NCBI GenBank assembly: GCA_947053345.1
Contig: CAMRSM010000028.1
Coordinates: 1-53,767 of the forward strand
Source of the DNA: an uncultured Lachnospiraceae bacterium
Lineage (GTDB): Bacteria > Bacillota > Clostridia > Lachnospirales > Lachnospiraceae
Length of the DNA: 53,767 nt
Reading direction: 5' to 3'
A program made the translations under genes and the position numbers. Every line of letters starts with the position of its first letter. Position 1 is the first letter of the stretch. Under the pieces are notes generated by a model. It was given only the letters and a program-made list of their open reading frames with translations. It did no database searches and had not been told where the DNA came from. This document shows positions 1-9,916 of this stretch, in pieces.

Positions 1-93
1 CGCTGATTTGCCGTCCGACCGAAGGGAGGACAGTTTCCCTGGCAAATCATGTGCAAGCCCCGCAGGGAACATGTCGGAACGACATGGTATAAT
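1..93 (+). repeat. Structured repeat/RNA element, copy 1 (5' side cut by window edge)
   Basis: One of three copies of an element also found at 32307-32418 (+) and 53667-53767 (-). Helix P1 pairs 5-12 (GATTTGCC) with 41-48 (GGCAAATC). Inside it, 13-16 (GTCC) pairs with 28-31 (GGAC). TTCCCT at 35-40, inside the P1 loop, can pair with AGGGAA at 64-69 outside it, making a pseudoknot. ATGTGCA at 49-55 is kept in all copies apart from one base. A perfect hairpin follows (71-76 with 80-85), then an extended -10 like TGGTATAAT at 85-93 that may serve nth. The element matches no RNA family I can name. Whether it is a cis-regulator, a small RNA or a non-coding mobile repeat is open. Confidence 0.7.
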
Positions 94-131
94 GTCGTCA
101 AATACAGGCAATCAACACAACGGAGGCAGAA

Positions 132-797
132 ATGGCAGAAAAGAAAATTACTGTAAGAAAAGTTAATGCAAAGAAAAAGCTGGCCCTGGAAATTATCGGC
201 CGCCTGAAACAGGAATACCCCGATTCTGGCTGTACTCTTGATTATAATGAAGCATGGAAACTTTTGGTGAGTGTGCGGCTTGCAGCGCAGTGCACGGACG
301 CGCGCGTGAACGTGATTGTGCCGAAGCTGTATGAGAAATTCCCGGATGTGGCAGCACTCGCGGCAGCACCGGCGGAGGAGATCGAGGAAATCGTCAAGCC
401 GTGCGGTCTGGGACACAGCAAGGCGCGGGATATCAGTGCCTGCATGAAGATGCTGTTGGAAAAATACAGGGGGAATGTGCCGGGAGATTTTGATGCGCTT
501 CTGGAACTGCCGGGTGTCGGGCGCAAGAGCGCGAACCTGATCATGGGGGATGTGTTCGGCAAGCCCGCGATCGTGACGGACACACACTGCATCCGCCTTG
601 TCAACCGGATGGGACTGGTGGATGGTGTCAGGGAGCCTAAAAAAGTCGAGATGGCATTGTGGAAGATCATTCCGCCAAAGGAGGGCAATGAGTTCTGTCA
701 CCGTCTGGTCGACCACGGGCGCGCAGTCTGCACGGCGAGGACAAATCCTTATTGCGACAAGTGCTGTCTGAATGATATCTGTGCGAAGCGAATATAA
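132..797 (+). CDS. nth: Endonuclease III, DNA glycosylase/AP lyase
   Basis: This 221-residue protein is a base excision repair enzyme that removes oxidised pyrimidines and cuts at abasic sites. It has the helix-hairpin-helix LPGVGRKSAN, whose Lys is the Schiff-base nucleophile, and the catalytic Asp in VTDTHCIRL. The C-terminus carries the 4Fe-4S cysteines spaced C-x6-C-x2-C-x5-C (CTARTNPYCDKC onward). Length is normal for the family. The ATG at 132 follows GGAGG at 122-126. The gene stands alone, with the structured repeat element immediately upstream and an A/T-rich gap downstream. Confidence 0.97.
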   Translation: MAEKKITVRKVNAKKKLALEIIGRLKQEYPDSGCTLDYNEAWKLLVSVRLAAQCTDARVNVIVPKLYEKFPDVAALAAAPAEEIEEIVKPCGLGHSKARDISACMKMLLEKYRGNVPGDFDALLELPGVGRKSANLIMGDVFGKPAIVTDTHCIRLVNRMGLVDGVREPKKVEMALWKIIPPKEGNEFCHRLVDHGRAVCTARTNPYCDKCCLNDICAKRI

Positions 798-1250
798 TTA
801 TATAGAAAATTCGATTGATAATTCGCATGAAATCCATGCGGGAATCGCACACGTCAAAGTATCCTGGCTTATTCATTTTCCGGAATTTTCCATAGCTTGC
901 GGATAAAACCAGTATAATCGCCTTGGATACGGGGAAAAGTAAATATAAGTTTAACACCGGGAAAAATTGTATAATATCACGGAAAATAAGAAGAAAACAA
1001 AAAGAAAAATGCGGAATGGTGACAACTCCAAAAACGTTTTCGGGACAATTTGCGGAATATTCCACAAAAAAAGTTAATTTAATCTGAAAATATGTATCGA
1101 TTTTGCTTCCTTTTTTTTGATTTTGTGGTATAATAGGGTTGGATATTAAAAATGCTATGGTTTTATGTAGCCCTGCACAGAATGTTTTAGCGTGTATGCG
1201 GCATATGCCATCGGTATGATATCAAGTAAAATGCGACAAGAGGTGATAGC
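798..1250. other. A/T-rich intergenic region with glgC promoter candidate
   Basis: No gene seen. A hairpin built on CGCATG/CATGCG at about 822-842 follows nth but lacks a T tract, so it is a doubtful terminator. TATAAT boxes occur near 912, at 970-975 and at 1129-1134. The last is preceded by TG (TGTGGTATAAT) and is the best extended -10 for glgC, although I see no good -35 box. Confidence 0.45.
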
Positions 1251-2525
1251 GTGATTAAGAAAGAAATGATCGCCATGCTTTTGGCAGGCGGACAAGGCTC
1301 AAGGCTCGGTGTTTTGACTTCAAGCATCGCGAAGCCTGCGGTGGCCTTCGGCGGTAAATACCGTATTATTGATTTCCCGCTGAGCAATTGTATTAACTCT
1401 GGTGTGGACACCGTAGGTGTTCTGACACAGTATCAGCCATTAAGATTAAATACGCATATTGGGATTGGTATTCCGTGGGATCTGGATCGGAACATCGGTG
1501 GTGTTTCCATCCTTCCGCCGTACGAGAAGAGCACGAATGCCGAGTGGTATACCGGTACGGCGAATGCGATCTACCAGAACTTAAAGTACATGGAATACTA
1601 CAATCCGGAGTATGTCCTGATCCTTGGCGGCGACCATATTTACAAGATGGATTATGAGGTGATGCTTGATTTCCACAAGTCGAACAAGGCGGATATCACG
1701 ATCGCGACACTGCCTGTCCCGATGGAGGAGGCGAGCCGGTTCGGCGTTGTGATCACGGATGAGAACAAGCGCATCCTTGAGTTCGAGGAGAAACCGCCGA
1801 AGCCGAGGAGCAACTTGGCATCCATGGGTATTTACATCTTTACATGGAAGGTACTGCGCCAGGCGCTCATTGACCTTTCCGAGCAGCCGGGCTGCGATTT
1901 CGGAAAGCATATCATCCCGTACTGCCACGGGAACGGAAACCGTGTCTTTGCCTATGAGTACAATGGCTACTGGAAGGATGTCGGGACGCTGCAGTCTTAC
2001 TGGGAATCTAATATGGAGCTCATCGACATCGTGCCGGAATTCAATCTCTATGAGGAATTCTGGAAGATATACACGAAGAGCGATGTCATCCCGCCGCAGT
2101 ACATAGCGGAGGATGCTGTGATTGAGCGCTGTATCATCGGGGAAGGAACCGAGATTTACGGTAAGGTTTATAATTCCGTGATCGGTGCCGGGGTAACGAT
2201 CGGCAAGGGTGCCGTGGTGCGCGATTCCATTATTATGAAGAACACCGAGATCGGGGAGAATACGACTGTCAATAAGGCGATCATTGCCGAGAACTGCGTG
2301 ATCGGCTTTGAGTGTGAGCTTGGCGTGGGCGAGGAAGCGCCGAATGTGAAGTTCCCTAAGATTTACACGGACGGGCTGGTGACGATCGGCGAGGATTCGG
2401 TTGTGCCGAACAACGTAAAGATCGGAAAGAACACCGCGATTTCCGGCGGTACGACCTTGGATGATTATCCGAGCGGTATCCTCAAGAGCGGTGAAAGTAT
2501 TATTAAGGCAGGTGACTTGAAATGA
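1251..2525 (+). CDS. glgC: Glucose-1-phosphate adenylyltransferase, catalytic subunit
   Basis: The product makes ADP-glucose from ATP and glucose-1-phosphate, the committed step of bacterial glycogen synthesis. The 424-residue protein starts with the nucleotidyltransferase signature [13 protein letters not shown], followed by [29 protein letters not shown] and FEEKPPKP. The last 130 or so residues are isoleucine-rich hexapeptide repeats of the left-handed beta-helix. The start is GTG at 1251 with AAGAGGTGAT just upstream. Its stop overlaps the start of glgD by four bases (ATGA), so the two are translationally coupled. Other glg genes (synthase, branching enzyme) are not in the window. Confidence 0.96.
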   Translation: MIKKEMIAMLLAGGQGSRLGVLTSSIAKPAVAFGGKYRIIDFPLSNCINSGVDTVGVLTQYQPLRLNTHIGIGIPWDLDRNIGGVSILPPYEKSTNAEWYTGTANAIYQNLKYMEYYNPEYVLILGGDHIYKMDYEVMLDFHKSNKADITIATLPVPMEEASRFGVVITDENKRILEFEEKPPKPRSNLASMGIYIFTWKVLRQALIDLSEQPGCDFGKHIIPYCHGNGNRVFAYEYNGYWKDVGTLQSYWESNMELIDIVPEFNLYEEFWKIYTKSDVIPPQYIAEDAVIERCIIGEGTEIYGKVYNSVIGAGVTIGKGAVVRDSIIMKNTEIGENTTVNKAIIAENCVIGFECELGVGEEAPNVKFPKIYTDGLVTIGEDSVVPNNVKIGKNTAISGGTTLDDYPSGILKSGESIIKAGDLK

Positions 2526-3643
2526 GAGCGATAGGAATTATTTTAGCCGGAGGCAATTCCAGCCGGATGCGTGAACTGTCAAATAAGCGTGCGATTGCGG
2601 CGATGCCTGTTGCCGGCAGCTACAGGGGGATCGACTTTGTATTGAGCAATATGTCGAACTCCCATATCCAGAAGGTAGCGGTGCTGACCCAGTATAATTC
2701 CCGCTCCTTAAACGAGCACCTGAGCTCGTCGAAATGGTGGGATTTCGGAAGAAAACAGGGTGGTCTGTACGTGTTTAACCCGACGATCACCGCGGACAAT
2801 GGTTTCTGGTACCGCGGTACGGCGGACGCGATCGCACAGAACCTTACGTTCCTGCGCAACAGCCATGAACCGTATGTAGTCATTGCATCGGGCGACGGCG
2901 TTTATAAGCTGGATTACAACAAACTGCTGGAATACCATATCGAGAAGAAAGCGGACATCACCATCGTGACAAAGACGATGGAGAGCGATGAAGACTGCAC
3001 GCGGTTTGGTGTTGTCCAGACGGATGAGGACGGGCGCATCACAAGATTCCAGGAGAAACCGCTTGTGGTGGCATCGAACCTGATCTCCACCGGTGTCTAT
3101 GTGATCCGCAGAAGACAGCTCATTGAGATGATCGAGAAAGCGCTGGAGGAAGACCGCACAGATTTTGTAAAAGACGTACTTGTCCGCTACATAGACCTGA
3201 AGCGGATCTACTCCTACGAGATGACAGATTACTGGAGCAACATCGCCAGCGTGGAATCTTACTACAAGACGAACATGGATTTTCTCAGGAAGGATATCCG
3301 CGACTATTTCTTCAAACAGTATCCGGACGTATATTCCAAGATTGATGACCTTCCGCCTGCGAAGTACAATCCGGGTGCGGTGGTGAAAAACAGCCTTGTT
3401 TCAAGCGGCTGTATCATCAACGGCGTGGTGGAGAATTCGGTGCTGTTCAAGGAGGTTTATGTCGGCAATAACTGCACGATCAAGAACTCGATCATCCTGA
3501 ATGATGTCCATATCGGTGACAACACTTATATTGAGAACTGTATCGTGGAGAGCCGTGACACCATCCGGGCGAATACGACCCATATCGGTGAGAACGGCGA
3601 GATTAAGATTGTGGTTGAGAAAAACGAGAGGTATGGTTTCTGA
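2522..3643 (+). CDS. glgD: Glucose-1-phosphate adenylyltransferase, GlgD subunit
   Basis: This 373-residue paralogue of GlgC is the second subunit of the Firmicutes ADP-glucose pyrophosphorylase. In studied systems GlgD is nearly inactive alone but stimulates GlgC. Its N-terminal loop reads [17 protein letters not shown], departing from the canonical GGxGxRLxxLT of GlgC, while [11 protein letters not shown] and FQEKP are kept. Hexapeptide repeats form the C-terminus. It overlaps glgC by four bases, and the pair is expected to form a hetero-oligomer. Confidence 0.94.
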   Translation: MRAIGIILAGGNSSRMRELSNKRAIAAMPVAGSYRGIDFVLSNMSNSHIQKVAVLTQYNSRSLNEHLSSSKWWDFGRKQGGLYVFNPTITADNGFWYRGTADAIAQNLTFLRNSHEPYVVIASGDGVYKLDYNKLLEYHIEKKADITIVTKTMESDEDCTRFGVVQTDEDGRITRFQEKPLVVASNLISTGVYVIRRRQLIEMIEKALEEDRTDFVKDVLVRYIDLKRIYSYEMTDYWSNIASVESYYKTNMDFLRKDIRDYFFKQYPDVYSKIDDLPPAKYNPGAVVKNSLVSSGCIINGVVENSVLFKEVYVGNNCTIKNSIILNDVHIGDNTYIENCIVESRDTIRANTTHIGENGEIKIVVEKNERYGF

Positions 3644-3795
3644 CCAAAAGGTTGTGCAAGCCATTGCCGGAGATTTAAATAGACCACCCATTGGCGCAGT
3701 ACCGCGGGATGCCCGTGGTATATACGGATATATTATATGAAAAAGCTTCTCAGGATCCGGTTCCTAAAAAGGCGCATGGAGGCGCGAATGTGTAT
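3644..3795. other. Gap after glgD
   Basis: No gene. A hairpin TACCGCGGG/CCCGTGGTA at about 3700-3720 follows glgD but has no T run. It may be a weak terminator or an RNA-stabilising stem. Confidence 0.3.
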
Positions 3796-3824
3796 TTGAC
3801 ACACAGGTATGCAGGGGATATATA
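3796..3824 (+). promoter_or_regulatory. Sigma-A-like promoter for spoVG
   Basis: TTGACA at 3796-3801 and TATATA at 3819-3824 are separated by 17 bp, leaving a leader of about 115 nt before spoVG. I found no clear sigma-H box, although spoVG in Bacillus is sigma-H dependent. Confidence 0.7.
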
Positions 3825-3945
3825 GATGCATATAAGATACGCAGAGGGAATGAACTGTCAGAGCCGCTTATACTTTATGTGTGTACGTGTGCCCCCCGCG
3901 CGGTCCGGATTCTGGGGAGTCATCTATCAAGGAGGATACATATAG

Positions 3946-4230
3946 ATGCAAATAACAGATGTACGTGTACGTAAGGTCACGAAAGAAGGTAAGATGAAGG
4001 CGGTTGTTTCGATCACGCTGGATGATGAATTCGTGGTGCATGATATCAAAGTCATCGAAGGGGAGAAAGGACTTTTTATCGCAATGCCGAGCCGTAAGGC
4101 GGGGGACGGTGAATACCGCGACATTGCGCACCCAATCAATTCCGTAACGCGTGACCGCATCCAGAAGATGATCCTGGACAGCTATGAGACAGCGCTTACC
4201 GAAGAGGATCCGGAGGGGGAAGAAGTATAG
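3946..4230 (+). CDS. spoVG: SpoVG family septation/RNA-binding regulator
   Basis: The 94-residue protein starts with [11 protein letters not shown] and contains the family core of beta strands with FIAMPSRK (here [23 protein letters not shown]). SpoVG binds nucleic acid and influences sporulation septation and many other processes in Firmicutes. The start follows AAGGAGGA at about 3929-3936. It is monocistronic, with its own promoter upstream and a strong terminator straight after the stop. Confidence 0.95.
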   Translation: MQITDVRVRKVTKEGKMKAVVSITLDDEFVVHDIKVIEGEKGLFIAMPSRKAGDGEYRDIAHPINSVTRDRIQKMILDSYETALTEEDPEGEEV

Positions 4231-4236
4231 GGTCGA

Positions 4237-4269
4237 AAAAGGCAAGCTGTGGACTGCGGCTTGCCTTTT
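4237..4269 (+). terminator. Terminator of spoVG
   Basis: The 11-bp stem AAAAGGCAAGC (4237-4247) / GCTTGCCTTTT (4259-4269) begins six bases after the stop codon. Confidence 0.85.
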
Positions 4270-4380
4270 GTGTGCAGGATGCACAATGAAATGGCCGCTG
4301 TCGCAACATGACATAAATCCTGGGCGGGCAAAGGGGATGATACAACTTTTCCGGCAGGATTTGCCAAGTTGCATCCTGAA

Positions 4381-4410
4381 CGGGCAGGGGGAGGCACCCC
4401 TGCCCGTTTT
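4381..4410 (+). terminator. Second terminator before the trp promoter
   Basis: A perfect 10-bp stem CGGGCAGGGG (4381-4390) / CCCCTGCCCG (4397-4406) ends in TTTT. The 110 bp between it and the spoVG terminator has no convincing gene. The hairpin may end an unseen short transcript or act as a second barrier. Confidence 0.65.
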
Positions 4411-4477
4411 GCGGTTGGTCCTGTACGAGAAGTCCGGAAAAGGCAGGTATTTCTTTGGAAAAAAGCATATAAAGTAG

Positions 4478-4506
4478 TTGACTTTATTCAGCTACTGCGT
4501 TATAAT
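4478..4506 (+). promoter_or_regulatory. Promoter of the trp operon
   Basis: TTGACT (4478-4483) and TATAAT (4501-4506) are 17 bp apart, directly ahead of the T-box leader. Confidence 0.9.
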
Positions 4507-4529
4507 AGCAGCAGTTAAAAAAACAAAAC

Positions 4530-4804
4530 CGATGAGCAAGAGAAGTAGGTAAGGGAAACCATCCCAGAGAGCCGCAGTTGGTGTGATGCGGCATGGACAG
4601 AACTTATTGAATGGACTTGTGAGGGCGGTCCGAAACCGTAAGGGAGTAGGCACCGACGGGTTCCCTGACCGTTACCAGCGGGGTGCATATGTTGGTATGT
4701 ATTTGAGTGGATGGGAACTCCGGAGGGAGTTACATCAAATTGGGTGGTAACGCAGGAGCATGAACGGCTTTTGTCCCTTTAAAGGGGATGAAGGCTGTTT
4801 TTTT
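4530..4804 (+). promoter_or_regulatory. T-box riboswitch leader, tryptophan specifier likely
   Basis: Stem I has the family hairpin GCCGCA (4571-4576) / TGCGGC (4587-4592) enclosing the GTTGGTG loop. The probable specifier codon is TGG at 4612-4614, followed by A. The T-box sequence AAATTGGGTGGTAACGC lies at 4737-4753, with the tRNA acceptor-binding bulge TGGT at 4745-4748. The intrinsic terminator pairs AACGGCTTTTGTCCC (from 4763) with GGGGATGAAGGCTGTT, using several G-U pairs, and ends in seven T at 4798-4804. Uncharged tRNA should stabilise the antiterminator and permit transcription of trpD onward. The specifier and the downstream genes agree on tryptophan. Confidence 0.92.
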
Positions 4805-4924
4805 ATGTGCACGGGCGTAAGTGGGAAAAGTTTATTCCTGCGATGGTGTATTCCCGCTGCGGTATATCCTGCCTGCCCGGTACAGCAACCATGATGCAAT
4901 ATTATAAAAGGGAGGAACAACAGT

Positions 4925-5932
4925 ATGATCAAAGAGGCAATCTACAAGTTGGTGAACAATGAGGATCTGCCCTATGGTATGGCGGAGGCTGTTATGGATG
5001 AGATCATGGACGGCGAGGCATCCCGGATCCACATGGGCTCTTACCTTACCGCGCTGCGCATGAAAGGCGAAACAATCGAGGAAATCACGGCAAGTGCCGC
5101 CGCCATGCGCAGACATGGCATGAAGCTGCTGCACGACATGGATGTATTGGAAATCGTGGGAACTGGCGGTGACGAGGCAAATACATTCAATGTTTCCACA
5201 ACAGCGGGCTTTGTGGTCTCGGCGGCGGGAATCCCGGTGGCAAAACACGGAAATCGCTCCGTGTCAAGCAAATGCGGGGCAGCGGATGTACTGGAAGCAC
5301 TGGGGGTCAATATTTTGGTCAGCCCGGTTCGGAGCGCGGAAATTTTAAAGGAAATTGGCATTTGCTTTATGTTTGCCCAGCTCTACCACAGTGCGATGCG
5401 GTTTGTCGCCCCGGTGCGCAGGGAACTTGGCATCCGCACGATCTTTAATATCCTTGGGCCTCTTGCAAATCCGGCGGGTGCGAACTACGAACTGATGGGC
5501 GTGTATGATGAGGCATTTGTGGAACCCCTGGCTCAAGTGCTGCTGCGGCTTGGCGTAAAGCGTGCGGTCGTGGTGCATGGACAGGATGGTTTGGATGAAA
5601 TCACCCTGAGCGCCCCGACTACCTGCTGTGAAGTGCGCGACGGGAAAACGCGCCCGTTTGTGCTTACACCGGAGGAATTAGGGTTTGCGCGCTGTGCGCC
5701 GGAGGAACTGGCTGGCGGCAGCCCGCAGGAGAATGCGGCCATCACCCGCGCCATCCTTGGCGGTGAGAAGGGACCAAAGCGCGATGCGGTCGTGCTGAAC
5801 GCGGCAGCAAGCATTTATATGGTGCGCGACGGTATTTCGCTTGGGCAGGCGGCAAGGCTCGCGGAGGAACTGATTGATTCGGGAAAGGCAAAACGGCAGT
5901 TGGAAAGGTTCATTGAACTGTCAAATCGCTGA
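4925..5932 (+). CDS. trpD: Anthranilate phosphoribosyltransferase
   Basis: Transfers phosphoribose from PRPP to anthranilate, the second step from chorismate to tryptophan. The 335-residue protein shows the PRPP loop [15 protein letters not shown], the anthranilate-binding [21 protein letters not shown] and the conserved [13 protein letters not shown]. The start follows GGGAGGAA. It is the first gene after the T-box leader. trpE and trpG, which normally precede it, are absent here, so anthranilate must come from genes elsewhere or from outside the cell. Confidence 0.97.
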   Translation: MIKEAIYKLVNNEDLPYGMAEAVMDEIMDGEASRIHMGSYLTALRMKGETIEEITASAAAMRRHGMKLLHDMDVLEIVGTGGDEANTFNVSTTAGFVVSAAGIPVAKHGNRSVSSKCGAADVLEALGVNILVSPVRSAEILKEIGICFMFAQLYHSAMRFVAPVRRELGIRTIFNILGPLANPAGANYELMGVYDEAFVEPLAQVLLRLGVKRAVVVHGQDGLDEITLSAPTTCCEVRDGKTRPFVLTPEELGFARCAPEELAGGSPQENAAITRAILGGEKGPKRDAVVLNAAASIYMVRDGISLGQAARLAEELIDSGKAKRQLERFIELSNR

Positions 5933-6024
5933 ACGCAGAAGAACAGGTGGAGAAATACCAGGGGTTGTGGCGGTATTTTTGGCGAAACCGTTCAGTGGTG
6001 AAACGAAGAAGGAGGCAGGGCAAT

Positions 6025-6930
6025 ATGATTTTGGAGACGTTGGTGGAAGCAACAAAAAAACGGATTGCCGTGCAGAAGACGGTATTGCCGCCGGAGGAGC
6101 TGCGGCGGCAGGCAGAGGAACTTGCGCGCGGACAGATGCCGGATGGGGGAGGGGGAGTGCCGGATTTTTGCGGGCAATGCCAAAGTATGGTTGATATGGG
6201 AAACCCGTGTCCGGCATCATCCGTGCAGCTTGGTTTTAAAAGCCTAGGGCAGCTTTTTGAGCCGTTCCGCTTCGAAAAAGCACTGGCCGCCAAGGGTATC
6301 CATTTTATCTGCGAGGTCAAAAAAGCATCGCCGTCGAAAGGGCTGATCGCTCCTGATTTTCCGTATGTGCAGATTGCAAAAGACTATGAGACAGCTGGCG
6401 CGGACTGCATTTCCGTGCTCACGGAGACGGATTATTTCCTTGGAAGCGATGAATATTTCCGGGAGATCCGCGCACGGGTGGCACTCCCTATGCTGCGCAA
6501 GGACTTCACGGTTGACCCGTACATGATCTGGCAGGCCAAGGTCATGGGTGCGGATTGTGTGCTTTTGATCGGTGCAGTATTGCGGGAGGGCGAACTGAAG
6601 GAATATCTAACACTCTGTGACAGCCTCGGGCTTTCAGCACTCGTGGAGACGCACAATGAGGATGAGGTGGGAATGGCGGTGCGTGCGGGTGCAAGGCTGC
6701 TTGGGGTCAATAACCGGAACTTAAAAACTTTCGAAGTAGATCTTGCAACAAGTGTCAGGTTGCGTGGACTCGTGCCCGAGGATATTCTTTTTGTGGCGGA
6801 GAGCGGCATCCGGACGGCGCAGGACATCAGGGTACTGCGACAGGCAGAGGTCAACGGCGTGCTCATCGGTGAGACACTGATGCGCAGCCAGGATAAACGG
6901 GAGGCACTTGACGCGCTCCGGGCAGGGTAA
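6025..6930 (+). CDS. trpC: Indole-3-glycerol phosphate synthase
   Basis: Closes the indole ring in tryptophan synthesis. The (beta/alpha)8 barrel motifs EVKKASPSKG, MLRKDFTVDPYMI, ADCVLLIGA, GVNNRNLKTF and FVAESGI are all present. The ATG at 6025, with GGAGG at 6011-6015, is preferred over an upstream in-frame GTG at 5947. This gives 301 residues. KKASPSKG starts near residue 99, roughly 40-45 residues later than in typical enzymes, because of an insert near residues 37-72 that is rich in Gly and Cys (GGGG, then CGQC). Confidence 0.95.
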   Translation: MILETLVEATKKRIAVQKTVLPPEELRRQAEELARGQMPDGGGGVPDFCGQCQSMVDMGNPCPASSVQLGFKSLGQLFEPFRFEKALAAKGIHFICEVKKASPSKGLIAPDFPYVQIAKDYETAGADCISVLTETDYFLGSDEYFREIRARVALPMLRKDFTVDPYMIWQAKVMGADCVLLIGAVLREGELKEYLTLCDSLGLSALVETHNEDEVGMAVRAGARLLGVNNRNLKTFEVDLATSVRLRGLVPEDILFVAESGIRTAQDIRVLRQAEVNGVLIGETLMRSQDKREALDALRAG

Positions 6931-7084
6931 AAGCGTTTTGCCCGGTACATGTAAGCGGAAACCGGGAGGGCACGGCGCGGAGTGAGGGCGGCATGTCCCG
7001 TGCGTGTGGGAGAAAACGGGAGAGAGTAAAGGTTTGGGATGAAGACGGACAGACCGCGCAAATCAAAGAAAGGCGGTAGACGGC

Positions 7085-7744
7085 ATGACAGATGACACAA
7101 AAATAAAAATCTGCGGGCTGAAACGGCAGGAGGACATCGCCATCGCCAACCGCCTGTGCCCGGATTATGTTGGCTTTGTGTTTGCGGGGACAAAGCGGAA
7201 TATCACAAAAGAAACGGCGGCAGCCCTGAGGGCGGCTCTTTCGCCCGGAATATCCTCCGTCGGGGTTTTCGTGAACGAGCCGGCAGGGAACATCGGGGCA
7301 ATGTGCCGGGAAGGGATTCTTGACCTCGTGCAGCTGCACGGGGATGAGACGGAGGACGAGATCGCCGCGGTCAAAGCACTGACCGGCAAGCCCGTCATCC
7401 GCGCCGTGCGGGTGCGCACCGTGGAAGATATTATAGCAAAGGCGGATACCTGTGCGGATTACCTGCTGTTTGATACGTACCGCGCGGGGGAATATGGAGG
7501 GGGAGGCGAATGTTTTTGCTGGGAGGAGCTGCTTTTAGCGGAAAAATTTTTTCAGGAAAAGGGGAGGACATTCCCGCCGTTTTTCCTGGCGGGGGGATTG
7601 ACCATAGAAAATGCAGGGGAGGCGGTGAAAAGTCTGCGGCCATACGCGCTGGATGTCAGCAGCGGGATTGAGACGGACGGTTTTAAGGACGGGGAGAAAG
7701 TGGCAGGGTTTATCGCTGCGGTGCGTGGAGATCACGGGGAGTAA
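7085..7744 (+). CDS. trpF: Phosphoribosylanthranilate isomerase
   Basis: Amadori rearrangement of phosphoribosylanthranilate to CdRP, the substrate of TrpC. The 219-residue protein has KICGLKR at the N-terminus (general-base Cys), VQLHGDE, the acidic residue in [21 protein letters not shown] and [18 protein letters not shown] precedes the ATG. About 150 bp separate it from trpC, with no gene in the gap. It lies within the trp operon. Confidence 0.95.
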   Translation: MTDDTKIKICGLKRQEDIAIANRLCPDYVGFVFAGTKRNITKETAAALRAALSPGISSVGVFVNEPAGNIGAMCREGILDLVQLHGDETEDEIAAVKALTGKPVIRAVRVRTVEDIIAKADTCADYLLFDTYRAGEYGGGGECFCWEELLLAEKFFQEKGRTFPPFFLAGGLTIENAGEAVKSLRPYALDVSSGIETDGFKDGEKVAGFIAAVRGDHGE

Positions 7745-7821
7745 AGAACCCCGGGAAGACCTGGATAAGGAATTGTAACATATTATTTGGCCGCGAAAGG
7801 GCGGCGGAAACGGAGGCAGTT

Positions 7822-9006
7822 ATGAGCAAAGGACGTTACGGGCAGTACGGCGGGCAATATATCCCGGAGACATTGATGAACGCGGTGCAGGAGGTGGAGG
7901 AAGCCTACGGGCATTACAAAAACGACCCGGAATTTATGGGGGAGCTTGATTATCTGTACCGCAATTATGCGGGCAGACCGTCCATGCTCTACTATGCGGA
8001 AAAGATGACAAAAGATCTCGGCGGGGCGAAGATATATCTGAAACGGGAGGATTTAAACCACACCGGCTCGCACAAGATCAACAATGTGCTCGGACAGGTG
8101 CTGCTCGCGAAAAAAATGGGAAAGACGCGGGTGATCGCGGAGACCGGTGCAGGGCAGCACGGTGTGGCGACCGCGACTGCGGCGGCGCTGATGGGACTGG
8201 AATGTGAGATTTTTATGGGCAAGGAGGACACCGACCGCCAGGCACTCAACGTGTACCGCATGGAATTGCTCGGCGCTAAGGTACACGCAGTCACGAGCGG
8301 GACGATGACTTTGAAGGATGCAGTCAACGAGGCGATGCGCGAGTGGACGCGGCGGGTGGATGATACGCTCTATGTGCTCGGCTCCGTCATGGGGCCGCAC
8401 CCATTCCCGATGATCGTGCGCGATTTCCAGAAGATCATCAGCAGGGAGATCCGGCAGCAGTTGATGGAACGTGAGGGCAGGCTTCCGGACGCAGTTGTTG
8501 CCTGTGTCGGCGGCGGCTCTAACGCGATGGGCGCATTCTATGAATTTATCGGGGAAAAATCCGTGCGCCTGATCGGCTGTGAGGCGGCGGGGCTCGGCGT
8601 TGATAACCCTAAAAATGCGGCGACGATTGCAAACGGGAGCGAAGGCATTTTCCACGGTATGAAGTCACTGTTCTGCCAGGACGAGTACGGACAGATCGCG
8701 CCGGTTTATTCCATTTCGGCCGGGCTTGACTATCCGGGCATCGGACCGGAGCACGCGATGTTACATGATACCGGAAGGGCGGAATACGTGGCAATCACGG
8801 ATGAGGAAGCAGTGGCGGCATTTGAATATCTCTCTCGCGCGGAGGGTATCATACCGGCCATTGAAAGCGCGCATGCGGTCGCTTACGCAAGGAAGCTTGC
8901 ACCGCAGATGCCGTCGGAACAGATCATGGTCATCAACATTTCAGGGCGCGGCGACAAGGATGTGGCTGCGATCGCAAGATACAGGGGGGTACAGATTTAT
9001 GAGTAG
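7822..9006 (+). CDS. trpB: Tryptophan synthase beta chain
   Basis: PLP enzyme that condenses indole with serine. The 394-residue protein has the PLP lysine in [13 protein letters not shown], the phosphate-binding [10 protein letters not shown] and the typical N-terminus [15 protein letters not shown]. It is the standard TrpB1 form that pairs with TrpA. The ATG follows CGGAGG. Its last eight bases overlap the start of trpA, which implies coupled translation of the two subunits. Confidence 0.98.
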   Translation: MSKGRYGQYGGQYIPETLMNAVQEVEEAYGHYKNDPEFMGELDYLYRNYAGRPSMLYYAEKMTKDLGGAKIYLKREDLNHTGSHKINNVLGQVLLAKKMGKTRVIAETGAGQHGVATATAAALMGLECEIFMGKEDTDRQALNVYRMELLGAKVHAVTSGTMTLKDAVNEAMREWTRRVDDTLYVLGSVMGPHPFPMIVRDFQKIISREIRQQLMEREGRLPDAVVACVGGGSNAMGAFYEFIGEKSVRLIGCEAAGLGVDNPKNAATIANGSEGIFHGMKSLFCQDEYGQIAPVYSISAGLDYPGIGPEHAMLHDTGRAEYVAITDEEAVAAFEYLSRAEGIIPAIESAHAVAYARKLAPQMPSEQIMVINISGRGDKDVAAIARYRGVQIYE

Positions 9007-9781
9007 GATAGCAAAGGCATTTCAAAACGGGAAAGCATTTATACCTTTTGTGACGGGCGGGGACCCGGATCTGGAGACAAGTGAAAAGCTGCTGGCCGCG
9101 ATGCAGGAAGCGGGGGCGGATATGATCGAGATTGGTGTGCCATTCTCCGACCCGATTGCGGAGGGAGCCGTGATCCAGGAGGCGAATGAGAGGGCACTGG
9201 CGGCAGGCTGCACGACCGACAAGCTTTTTGATATGGTGGCGCACGCGAGGGAGAAGGTTTCCATACCGCTTGTTTTCCTCACCTATGCCAACCCGATCTA
9301 TGCCTACGGCAAGAGGCGCTTTATGGAGCGCTGCAAGCAGGCAGGGATCGATGGCATTATCGTGCCGGATCTGCCTTATGAGGAGCGCGATGAGATGGCA
9401 GCCGACTGCGAAGCGTTTGGCATTGACATGATCCCGATCATCACACCGACCTCGAAAGAGCGCATCACAATGATCGCGAAGGAGGCGGCGGGCTTTATTT
9501 ACTGTGTTTCCTCGCTCGGCGTGACCGGCGTGCGAAAGGAGATCCAGACGGATGTCCGCAACATGGTCGCGTATGTGCGCAAGGCATCCAATGCCCCGGT
9601 TGCGGTGGGCTTCGGCATTTCCACGCCCGAACAGGCTGTGTCGATGGCATCCGTGTCCGACGGCGCGATTGTAGGAAGTGCGATTGTGAAGCTGATCGCA
9701 CAGCATGGCAGACAGAGTATAGAACCTGTGGCAGCGTATGTAGGGATGATGAAGGAAGGATTAAAAGAAATCAAAAATTAG
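8999..9781 (+). CDS. trpA: Tryptophan synthase alpha chain
   Basis: Cleaves indole-3-glycerol phosphate to indole, which is channelled to TrpB. The 260-residue protein starts at ATG 8999 inside the end of trpB, with AGGGGGG just upstream. It has [11 protein letters not shown], the catalytic Glu in EIGVPFSDP, and [10 protein letters not shown]. The second catalytic acid (Asp60 in E. coli, in ADG) is Glu here (AEG), a substitution I believe is widespread in Firmicutes enzymes. It is the last gene of the operon. Confidence 0.97.
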   Translation: MSRIAKAFQNGKAFIPFVTGGDPDLETSEKLLAAMQEAGADMIEIGVPFSDPIAEGAVIQEANERALAAGCTTDKLFDMVAHAREKVSIPLVFLTYANPIYAYGKRRFMERCKQAGIDGIIVPDLPYEERDEMAADCEAFGIDMIPIITPTSKERITMIAKEAAGFIYCVSSLGVTGVRKEIQTDVRNMVAYVRKASNAPVAVGFGISTPEQAVSMASVSDGAIVGSAIVKLIAQHGRQSIEPVAAYVGMMKEGLKEIKN

Positions 9782-9813
9782 AGGAAAAACCGATAAATTT
9801 TCAGAAAAATCGC

Positions 9814-9842
9814 TTGCAGAACAAAAAATAATCTGTTATAAT
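9814..9842 (+). promoter_or_regulatory. Promoter for the 238-residue protein
   Basis: TTGCAG (9814-9819) and TATAAT (9837-9842) are 17 bp apart, so the next gene is not simply the end of the trp operon. An inverted repeat GGAAATTC/GAATTTCC around a T-rich loop follows at about 9852-9880. Confidence 0.8.
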
Positions 9843-9916
9843 ATAATTAAAGGAAATTCCGGTTTTTTTATGAATTTCCTGAGTTACTCTATAGACAGGC
9901 CATTGGAGGTAGTCGT

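Noticed and set aside
4184-4477. Reading frames across the two terminators after spoVG
   Set aside because: They are formed by terminator stems and overlap the end of spoVG; no plausible protein sequence.
7560-7600. GGGGAGGACATTCCC in trpF resembling the repeat element core
   Set aside because: It lies within a conserved coding region and lacks the GTGTGCA block and flanking helices.
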